Part shown: positions 26,725 through 33,214 of the stretch, one piece after another
How the letters are laid out: each line of letters starts with the position of its first letter
How positions within the stretch are numbered: position 1 is the stretch's first letter
Origin: Gammaproteobacteria bacterium
GTDB lineage: Bacteria; Pseudomonadota; Gammaproteobacteria; Thiomicrospirales; Thiomicrospiraceae
Direction of reading: 5' to 3'
Length of the DNA stretch: 33,214 bases
NCBI GenBank assembly: GCA_013153955.1
Contig: JAADDM010000271.1
Span: forward strand, 1 to 33,214
Notes under the pieces: generated by a model
Database searches by the model: none
Told to the model about the DNA's origin: nothing
What the model saw: only the letters and a program-made list of their open reading frames with translations
Made by a program: the position numbers and the translations under genes

Positions 26725-26794
26725 TAACAGTACTTCCTTTGCATTTTTATGCATTTAATGCTTGTTTAAATGGCGGTTTAAACCAGCGTTTTCA

Positions 26795-28933
26795 TTAAAG
26801 TGAGCTTGTTTCCAAGCCCAATCCAAAGTCTTCAAAAAACTCTTTCATATTTGTGTATTCGGGCGTATTTTCATAAGCGTTGTAAAACCTTTGATCTTGC
26901 TCAGAGACACTTTGCCCAGTGACCATTTTTTGCTCAATTCGTAAGAATTTTCTGTGTGTTTCTTGCGGGTCTGTTACTACATGCGTCACCGCAGTCCTTA
27001 AAGGTTTAGACTGTGCGATATTATTACTTTGTAAGCTAGCGGCTTGTGCAGCAGCCTCTAGGTTGTCATTGGTATAAACTGTTGTGGATTTTGGCAGCAT
27101 AGTGATATTGTTTACTTGGCGTTTTGATTCAAGAATCTCTTCAGCAAGCCCTTTAACCTTTTGTCGGCTTTTCATGCCTCGGATTTCTTTCTTAGCCTGA
27201 GCAATATTTTTAAGCGCGTTCTGTTTAGCTTGACGTGCAATTTCCTGCCTTTTTATACCGACGAAACGGGTGTCTTCAGCAATACATATAAACTTACCGT
27301 TTTGAAATACATGAATTGTTCCAATGTCAACGGGGTCTTTCCGTATATTGACTCTTTCAGTCGTCATATGACCCAGTTCAGGAGCTATATAAGTAAATCC
27401 ATCTAAGCGTATTCCTTCTTTACCGATCGTTCTCTCGCCAACTTCAGCTAATAAAATATCTAGCGCACGTTCGTTTTGAATCATGCTGATAGGTGCTGTC
27501 CATTCGCTGACCATTTGAAATGGGGTCTTGCCGTTTATGCCGTCACCCGTATGGCTGTTATGCATGTAGATGTTATCTATCCATTCGTCTACAAACTTTT
27601 GCAGATCTTGAGACGACATATCGATATCGATTACGCTGCCTTTTTTGAAGAGACGTTCACTAAATTGTTTGCGGTCTTCAATAACAGATCGTTCTGCAAC
27701 GTTGTGTCCGATGAATCCAGGCATGATCTCTAAAAGACCGTGCGAAAAGGTTCTAAAGAATCTTTCTATATGCGGCTTTTCCCAGGGTGAAAAGGGTGCT
27801 GAGATATTTTGTTCAATTCCCAGTGAGTAAAATGCAGTTTTCATCTGTACAGAGACATAGTCAGCACCGTTGTCGGTCTTGACTATTTCCGGTACTCCCC
27901 ATTCTAGCAAGCAGTCACGCATTAACTTAGAGACTGAAGCGGCCGTTGAACTCTTTGAAACTAGCAATTTGACGCGTCGACTGTAGACATCAATAGCGCC
28001 AATCAGGTTGTATCTCCCGTCTGTTAGCATAATATCTGCAGGTGTTGAATCTAGTTCCCACTTTTCATTTAAAGCTGCAACACCAACCGTACCTTGGGCG
28101 GGCATGTATTTATTTTTCCACTTGTCAGGATTAGTGATCGCAGAAAATAATTGGGCATTTTCTGTTTTGTAAGATTTAACCCATCTTTCTAAAGAACGCT
28201 TTGATGGAACATCAGTTTCAGTACATTTAAATCGCGATTCAATCGCTTCAAATAGCTGTGAGATATAGATATGTGGGTATTCATAAATAGCGGCAGTTAT
28301 AAACTCACGCAGAATCTTTTGACGATCAATTTTGCTACTACCTTTGCGGTGCCCGTGCTTGTCTATAATGTTTTCTGGTTTTTTTTCCCAGTTATTGAGC
28401 GTTGTGGGATGTAGGTTTTCGTTAATATGATCTTTGATCCAAATGTAATCGTCTGGAATGTTAAGTTGGCCTGACGACCAGAGCGCTAAGAATTCTTGAG
28501 TCGCTTTTGTTTTGCATAGCTTTGAATTTTTAACAAATTCGCTTCTCATGCTTAATAGTAAAATTTTGCTTTCGGCACGAGCTTTTTTAGAGCCTGAAAG
28601 GCCTGCAATTTGTTCAGTTATTTTTGCTCTTCGCTTAGTCGTTATAGTGAGCTTAATTGAGTTTTTAACAGCAAGCGTGCGAGCAAATTCGGTAGCTTGT
28701 TTATTAGCGGATTTTTTTGCCTTGGTCAGCTGTGCTTCGGCTGCCAATTGTGCAAAGTGATTTTGTGTTTCAACTGGCAAGCTATCGATGTGGTATTCCT
28801 TACCTCCACCTTTGCCTTTGCGTGGGCGTGATAGCCAGTTTTCTTTTTTTGCTTTTACATTAATGTTTTGCGGGGTTGTTGGAAGTCCCGGTAGCCCAGA
28901 TAACTCTTGAACACTGTGATATTGGTTATTCAT
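26795..28933 (-). CDS. MuA-like DDE transposase
   Basis: MNNQYHSVQELSGLPGLPTTPQNINVKAKKENWLSRPRKGKGGGKEY N-terminal Mu DNA-binding domain; catalytic WELDSTPADIML, VKTDNGADYVS, PHIERFFRTFSHGLLE; C-terminal Mu transposase domain. Start trimmed from 28978 to the ATG at 28933. Confidence 0.95.
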   Translation of the reverse strand: MNNQYHSVQELSGLPGLPTTPQNINVKAKKENWLSRPRKGKGGGKEYHIDSLPVETQNHFAQLAAEAQLTKAKKSANKQATEFARTLAVKNSIKLTITTKRRAKITEQIAGLSGSKKARAESKILLLSMRSEFVKNSKLCKTKATQEFLALWSSGQLNIPDDYIWIKDHINENLHPTTLNNWEKKPENIIDKHGHRKGSSKIDRQKILREFITAAIYEYPHIYISQLFEAIESRFKCTETDVPSKRSLERWVKSYKTENAQLFSAITNPDKWKNKYMPAQGTVGVAALNEKWELDSTPADIMLTDGRYNLIGAIDVYSRRVKLLVSKSSTAASVSKLMRDCLLEWGVPEIVKTDNGADYVSVQMKTAFYSLGIEQNISAPFSPWEKPHIERFFRTFSHGLLEIMPGFIGHNVAERSVIEDRKQFSERLFKKGSVIDIDMSSQDLQKFVDEWIDNIYMHNSHTGDGINGKTPFQMVSEWTAPISMIQNERALDILLAEVGERTIGKEGIRLDGFTYIAPELGHMTTERVNIRKDPVDIGTIHVFQNGKFICIAEDTRFVGIKRQEIARQAKQNALKNIAQAKKEIRGMKSRQKVKGLAEEILESKRQVNNITMLPKSTTVYTNDNLEAAAQAASLQSNNIAQSKPLRTAVTHVVTDPQETHRKFLRIEQKMVTGQSVSEQDQRFYNAYENTPEYTNMKEFFEDFGLGLETSSL

Positions 28934-29408
28934 TATTAACTCCAAAATCAAATTCAGGCATAGCAGACTTTTGTACATTCTCTCTATGAAATGCTAAGTC
29001 ATTCATAGAGCAAGTTAATGCTGCCGTGGTTTCTTCTGTAGTAGCCTCGCCTGTTGCAAACTTAATTAACAAGCTCATAGCATGATTAAAGGTGCCTTGC
29101 ATTTTCATTACAGAGACCTCTTTCAATGACTTTCCTGTAGGCATATTGATTAGCAATTTGCTATCACTAGATGCTAGATACACGCTTATAAAATTTGCAC
29201 CGCATACATATTCAAAACTGTGTAATTTGTGGACTGGCATAGAGCCATTTTTCATCCACTTATATAAAAGTGACTCATCTTCTAAGCCCATCAACTCAGC
29301 AATGCGTGCAACGGATAAATTTCTCTTTGTTTTGCCATGCTCTTTTACCAACCAAAAAGCCTCGGTAAGAGTTTTAGCATGAGCATTTTTCCAGTTTATA
29401 TAACTCAT
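28926..29408 (-). CDS. Early phage regulator-like protein
   Basis: MSYINWKNAHAKTLTEAFWLVKEHGKTKRNLSVARIAELMGLEDESLLYKWMKNGSMPVHKLHSFEYVCGANFISVYLA; HTH-like; between Ner-like and MuA-like genes. Start trimmed from 29453. Confidence 0.65.
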   Translation of the reverse strand: MSYINWKNAHAKTLTEAFWLVKEHGKTKRNLSVARIAELMGLEDESLLYKWMKNGSMPVHKLHSFEYVCGANFISVYLASSDSKLLINMPTGKSLKEVSVMKMQGTFNHAMSLLIKFATGEATTEETTAALTCSMNDLAFHRENVQKSAMPEFDFGVNNE

Positions 29409-29509
29409 TGGAAACCTCTCAAGATGGCAGTTCCAAACAAACGGCTTTCGCATTTCTGTGCATTTAGATAATCTGGTATTAACGAAAAAAATGAGATTAA
29501 TAGCATGAC

Positions 29510-29788
29510 TTATGCAACATACTCAGATAAACCAGCATCTTTTAAGATTTGCTTAGCTCTATTGACATTGCTTTCTCTAGCCGGCATGGCATATTGCGGT
29601 ACATCTGGAAAAACATCAGAAACAGGCATGCTTAAAGCACCTGCAATAATTAAGGCTGACGGTCTGCCTTTTGCCTTACGTTGTGAAACGATAGTAAGAG
29701 ACATATAGGTTCTGCCAGTTGCTTTAGCGATAGCAGCAAAACTCAACCCTCTTTCTTGAAGTGCTTTTTTAATTTGTTCGTGAGTCAT
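29510..29788 (-). CDS. Ner-like HTH protein
   Basis: 92 aa; IKKALQERGLSFAAIAKATGRTYMSLTIVSQRKAKGRPSALIIAGALSMPVSDVFPDVPQY resembles Ner/Nlp-type HTH; first leftward gene, divergent from the repressor. Confidence 0.8.
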   Translation of the reverse strand: MTHEQIKKALQERGLSFAAIAKATGRTYMSLTIVSQRKAKGRPSALIIAGALSMPVSDVFPDVPQYAMPARESNVNRAKQILKDAGLSEYVA

Positions 29789-29881
29789 GATAGAATCTCC
29801 ATTATCTTTTGTTTTTTATATAGGTGTCTACAATCATGCGTGCTTGTGTGCCTATTTGTGTTTATTATGGACTTGTTTAGA

Positions 29882-29913
29882 CTCAAGTGCAAGCATTAAA
29901 GTTTGCATTTGAG
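29882..29913. promoter_or_regulatory. Candidate repressor/Ner operator (13-bp inverted repeat)
   Basis: CTCAAGTGCAAGC-ATTAAA-GTTTGCATTTGAG; 11/13 complementary positions; in the divergent repressor/Ner intergenic region. Confidence 0.65.
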
Positions 29914-29968
29914 GTTGGAGTCTTGTTATTCATATTTTTTACTTATATTTCAACAGCTTGAGGTTAGT

Positions 29969-30589
29969 ATGAATAAGTCTTGTAAACCTGAATGTGAGCA
30001 TTCAGGTAGTGTTTCTAACGTTGAACCATTTTTTGAGCGCTTAAAACAGGCTTTAGGGGAGAAGAGTGCGCGGTCTCTGGCTCAAATGTGCTCATTGTCA
30101 CCTACCGTCATTGTTAAGTATATTAATGGGGACTCAACGCCTAATGTGGAACGTCTTATTGTTATTGCTAATGCTTTAGGTGTCACTGTTGAATGGCTGG
30201 CGACAGGGCGAGGGGCTAAAACATATACTGACGCAGTGGATAGACCGGCTGATAATGTATTAATAGGGCAGGCTGACTCGGTTGTATCGAATGTAATCCC
30301 TGTGCCGATAGCGAATAGAGTTATTGAAAAAATGGTTGATAATGAGGTGGTTTTTGATCACGATGCGCTTCATGCTCGCACCTTTATAACCATCTTTAAT
30401 AGTCTGGATGGTTTTTCGGATGATCAAATTGAGTTAGCAGTGCATAGGTATATGAAAGCTTTCTATCAGCAGCAGCTTGCTAGTATGCTGTCGTGGTCTG
30501 GTGAGGCTGAGGTATCTGAAGCTTGGGTAGAAGATCTAAAGTATCGTATTAATGAAACAGATGAGAAAATTAAAGCTCTAGTAAACTAA
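29969..30589 (+). CDS. Phage repressor (c-like), XRE HTH
   Basis: MNKSCKPECEHSGSVSNVEPFFERLKQALGEKSARSLAQMCSLSPTVIVKYINGDSTPNVERLIVIANALGVTVEWLATG; start trimmed from the TTG at 29903 to the ATG at 29969, which has a GAGG upstream. Only clear plus-strand phage gene. Confidence 0.85.
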   Translation: MNKSCKPECEHSGSVSNVEPFFERLKQALGEKSARSLAQMCSLSPTVIVKYINGDSTPNVERLIVIANALGVTVEWLATGRGAKTYTDAVDRPADNVLIGQADSVVSNVIPVPIANRVIEKMVDNEVVFDHDALHARTFITIFNSLDGFSDDQIELAVHRYMKAFYQQQLASMLSWSGEAEVSEAWVEDLKYRINETDEKIKALVN

Positions 30590-30604
30590 GCGTCGTTTAA
30601 AAAT
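30586..30604. repeat. Direct repeat copy 1 CTAAGCGTCGTTTAAAAAT (candidate transposase-binding end repeat)
   Basis: 18/19 identical to copy 2, 31-bp start-to-start spacing; overlaps the repressor stop codon. Confidence 0.6.
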
Positions 30605-30616
30605 GCGGCCACATAA

Positions 30617-30635
30617 CTAAGTGTCGTTTAAAAAT
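30617..30635. repeat. Direct repeat copy 2 CTAAGTGTCGTTTAAAAAT
   Basis: See copy 1; followed 12 nt later by a CA dinucleotide (30646-30647) that would be the TG terminus on the minus strand. Confidence 0.6.
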
Positions 30636-31052
30636 ATTGTTAGATCACTTGTTAATGTATATTTAAAGGTTGGTTAACCTCTTAATTAAGTAGGCTCTAG
30701 ACAAGCTTAATGACTAATCCCTGTAGGCTGTTGTTGTTTCACCTTTCCTCTTGTGTCCAGCTATTTACATAGGTTTCGGCTGTCTAGCTATAGAGTTTAA
30801 TTTCAGTTTTTTCTTAAGCAGTTGTGATAATTTATGATGGGAATTTCCCACTATTAATTACATAATCCCGTTATTTAAATCCTTCTTCCCATGTTTAGTA
30901 ATCTATCTGTCTCTCTACAGCTATTAGAGCGAGAGGGGTAAGAGTTGAAGTGGTTGAGTTTCAAGGCTCTGTAGGCATATAGATTAAAATAGGTCAGGCT
31001 GTTTGCTGGAGGTGTTTATAAAGGGCTTGATAGGGATTGTTTAGAGCAGTTT

Positions 31053-31077
31053 ATATTTAAAACTGCTCAATTCTTTG
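31053..31077. terminator. Hairpin downstream of the 31083-31853 gene
   Basis: GAGCAGTTT-atattta-AAACTGCTC, 9-bp perfect stem a few nt past the minus-strand stop; no strong T-run. Confidence 0.45.
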
Positions 31078-31082
31078 ATGGA

Positions 31083-31853
31083 TTACTTTAGATGTTGCTT
31101 GGCAATCTGTTTAAGTGTCTTTACACCTAAGTTGGCTTGTTCGGCAAAGGCAAGTGCGCGAGTAAGTCTTGCGGGTGCTGAACGGCCCATGCAGCCGTGC
31201 TCAAGATCTCCGTTAATCGCTTCAAGCAGTCCTTCCATTAAAGCCGCTCTATCATTTGATTGGTTTGTTAACCAATCCTGAATATCAAGCACATCCTTAG
31301 CAACTTGATTCATGACGGTTTTGTGAGTAGTTGCCAATCCTTCGACATTACCGCCTACTTCTAACCCTGCGATATTCGTCGTTAAAATATAGAGATTTTT
31401 TCTTACCAGTTCATAGGTAAGTGCGGCTTCTGAATCTAAGATAAAGCTAGGTAGGTCTAGCTGAGATAGGGCTTCAAAGACCAGCTTGGCATTCGGTCCA
31501 TAAATAGGCGAAGGCAGAACTACCTTACTGTCCATTCCACGCTTTTTTTCAAACCAGACTGAGACAACGGTTGGGTCAACAATATTCGCAGACAGCCAAT
31601 CTCTAGGCAGAAGTTCATTCTGAAGCAGGATAAGTCTGTCCTTCCACTGTTCAGGTAGGCTACTGAGTACAGAAGCAATGTCCGCCTCACCTACCGAGAC
31701 TAGAATCGCCGCAGGGTTTGGAATCTCTTTTGCAACCGTGTGTGTGTTCATCTGTCGAGTGATGCCTTGAACGGGGTAGCCTAATTTTAAAAAACCGTGA
31801 GCAAATACGCTGCCGAGTTCACCTAAGCCAATGACAATAATGGTATCTTTCAT
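31083..31853 (-). CDS. Host NAD(P)-binding Rossmann-fold oxidoreductase-like protein
   Basis: MKDTIIVIGLGELGSVFAHGFLKLGYPVQGITR (GxGxxG motif); not phage-like. Confidence 0.75.
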   Translation of the reverse strand: MKDTIIVIGLGELGSVFAHGFLKLGYPVQGITRQMNTHTVAKEIPNPAAILVSVGEADIASVLSSLPEQWKDRLILLQNELLPRDWLSANIVDPTVVSVWFEKKRGMDSKVVLPSPIYGPNAKLVFEALSQLDLPSFILDSEAALTYELVRKNLYILTTNIAGLEVGGNVEGLATTHKTVMNQVAKDVLDIQDWLTNQSNDRAALMEGLLEAINGDLEHGCMGRSAPARLTRALAFAEQANLGVKTLKQIAKQHLK

Positions 31854-32211
31854 GTGTATCACCTATTGAGGCCTCTGGATAATGGGCGCTCTGTTTATGT
31901 TTATCAGCCCTTCAAATAAAAGAGGGGGTGAAGGTTACTTTAAGGGGGGAATAATGCTGTGCACCTATGCACCAAAATGGACTAAATAGCCCGTTTTGTG
32001 CAGCGCTTTTCTTGTAGAATATAGCGTAGCGAACTTTGTATACGGCGACTGTTTACCAAGGTATTAAAGTTTTTCTGAATGTGACGGTCATTTGCGTCAG
32101 TCTCTACCGACACCCTAGATATGCCTCTATTCAGAAATGCTTTACCGCTTTAGAACAGTGTGCTTGTGAGATAAAGTACCCTCTTAAATAATAGTGATTA
32201 GGATATTAGCA

Positions 32212-32466
32212 ATGAATGATGAAAAAGCAAAGTTTACTTGGCATTATTATGTGATGGCATTGGGTGCATTAGGCGCGATGTTAGCTGCGACCTTAGGTGC
32301 TAGTGGCGGGATTGTTTCAGGGCTGGCTTTAGCGATTATCAGCCACCCAAGAATTCCGTTTAAAACGCTTACTCGTGTATTCTTTATGGTGCTCTTTATG
32401 ATTCTGTATGTCTTTGCTTTTCCTGAGCCAGAAGTGGTTCGTGCATTAATGGCTGAAAACCAGTAA
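32212..32466 (+). CDS. Small host membrane protein
   Basis: MNDEKAKFTWHYYVMALGALGAMLAATLGASGGIVSGLALAIISHPRIPFKTLTRVFFMVLFMILYVFAF; two TM segments; start trimmed from 32194. Confidence 0.65.
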   Translation: MNDEKAKFTWHYYVMALGALGAMLAATLGASGGIVSGLALAIISHPRIPFKTLTRVFFMVLFMILYVFAFPEPEVVRALMAENQ

Positions 32467-32546
32467 CCAGAAAGTATAGATGAACGGTGTAACCGACTAG
32501 GTGTGGTGACACTGCTCGATTTTTATGTATTTATTAGGGATGGATT

Positions 32547-33214
32547 ATGTCGACTAAGGCATTGGAAGATTATCTTAAAATTATCTATAAGCTTGAAGGC
32601 GCAGCACCCAGTGGAAAAGGGGTGCAGACCTCAGCCATCGCTGAGCGTTTATCAATCTCACAGGCCTCAGTCTCTAATATGCTGAAAAAATTATCGGCGA
32701 ATGACTATATTGAGTATGCACCTTACTATGGCGTAAGCTTGACAGACTCAGGTCGAAAAATCGCTTTGAATATGATTCGCCGTCACCGCATTTTAGAACA
32801 GTATCTTGTCGAACGCTTAGGCTATACCTGGGATGAGGTGGATGAAGAAGCCGAGGTATTGGAGCATACTATTTCAGACAAACTTACCAACCGTATGTGG
32901 GATGATTTAGGTCAACCGACCCATGATCCTCATGGTTCCCCCATCCCGACGGTAGATGGGGTGGTGATGGAGCAGTTAGGCTCCCCTTTAACGGATATTC
33001 AAATAGGCCAAGGGGTTAAAATTCGACGTATTAAAAATCGCAGTCCAGAAGAGTTGCGTTATTTGGCTTCTATCGGTGTTACGACAGGGGTAGAAATAGA
33101 GGTTAGGAATATCGCACCGCTGAATGGTCCTTTATTGGTGGCTGTTAACGAGGTGAATTTACACGCCATAGACTACCGCTTGGCAATGGCATTGATGGTG
33201 ACGGTTTGTGAAAG
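32547..33214 (+). CDS. DtxR/MntR-family metal-dependent transcriptional regulator (partial, runs off the window)
   Basis: MSTKALEDYLKIIYKLEGAAPSGKGVQTSAIAERLSISQASVSNMLKKLSANDYIEYAPYYGVSLTDSGRKIALNMIRRHRILEQYLVERLGYTWDEVDEEAEVLEHTISDKLTNRMWDDLG is the diagnostic DtxR-family pattern. Not in the supplied ORF list. Confidence 0.92.
   Translation, partial: MSTKALEDYLKIIYKLEGAAPSGKGVQTSAIAERLSISQASVSNMLKKLSANDYIEYAPYYGVSLTDSGRKIALNMIRRHRILEQYLVERLGYTWDEVDEEAEVLEHTISDKLTNRMWDDLGQPTHDPHGSPIPTVDGVVMEQLGSPLTDIQIGQGVKIRRIKNRSPEELRYLASIGVTTGVEIEVRNIAPLNGPLLVAVNEVNLHAIDYRLAMALMVTVCE

Noticed and set aside
26755-26794. GTTTAAA-rich 40-bp junction between MuA-like and MuB-like genes, as a possible internal transposase site
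   Set aside because: Shares only GTTTAAA with the end repeats, too little in AT-rich sequence.
30838-30850. Perfect palindrome TGGGAA-T-TTCCCA in the prophage/host intergenic region
   Set aside because: Short and isolated; no repeated partner or adjacent gene start to suggest function.
30959-30978. GTTTCAAGGCTCTGTAGG, a possible fourth late-promoter motif
   Set aside because: Only the TTTCAAG part matches; it lacks TTTGAGAAGG and probably lies in host DNA.
31950-31995. TGCACC/GTGCA-like half sites upstream of the small membrane protein gene, suggestive of an NtrC-type site
   Set aside because: The half sites do not form a proper GCAC-N-GTGC dyad and no sigma54 promoter was convincing.
1-33214. 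CRISPR arrays, tRNA or rRNA genes, and IS elements other than the prophage itself
   Set aside because: No regularly spaced repeats, tRNA-like cloverleaf arms or second transposase were seen on reading; a tRNAscan/ISfinder run would be needed to be certain.

Overview
The window holds most of a Mu-like (transposable) prophage read on the minus strand, from its left end near position 30.6 kb out past position 1. Plus-strand coordinates about 30.65-33.2 kb look like bacterial host DNA: a Rossmann-fold oxidoreductase, a small membrane protein and a partial DtxR/MntR-type regulator. Reading the minus strand, the phage order is: divergent repressor and Ner-like HTH; MuA-like DDE transposase; MuB-like ATPase; early genes including DUF3164-like, GemA-like and Mor-like proteins; a RecA/RepA-fold ATPase; a DUF5675-like/lysis module; Mu-type small genes; terminase; portal (gp29/DUF935); head morphogenesis (gp30); virion morphogenesis (gpG); a 674-aa cargo ATPase; protease/scaffold; capsid; connector genes; then a lambda-like long non-contractile tail module (tail tube, G/GT chaperones, tape measure, minor tail). 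This gives a Mu-type head and transposition system with a siphovirus tail, the B3/D3112-like layout. The strongest unusual signals are: (1) a three-copy late-promoter architecture (19-bp near-identical motif, exactly 22 nt, then TANNCT) ahead of three late blocks, with two copies placing the predicted transcription start on the AUG, which predicts leaderless late mRNAs under a Mor-like activator; (2) a single-gene GHKL-ATPase plus PD-(D/E)XK-like protein inserted between the gpG and protease genes, a candidate undescribed phage-borne defence or competition gene; (3) an in-frame GGGAAAC -1 slippery site in the tail chaperone overlap; (4) a RepA-like helicase-fold ATPase in a phage that should replicate by transposition; (5) paired 19-bp direct repeats that may be the transposase-binding sites of the left prophage end. 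All family calls come from reading motifs and gene order without database searches.
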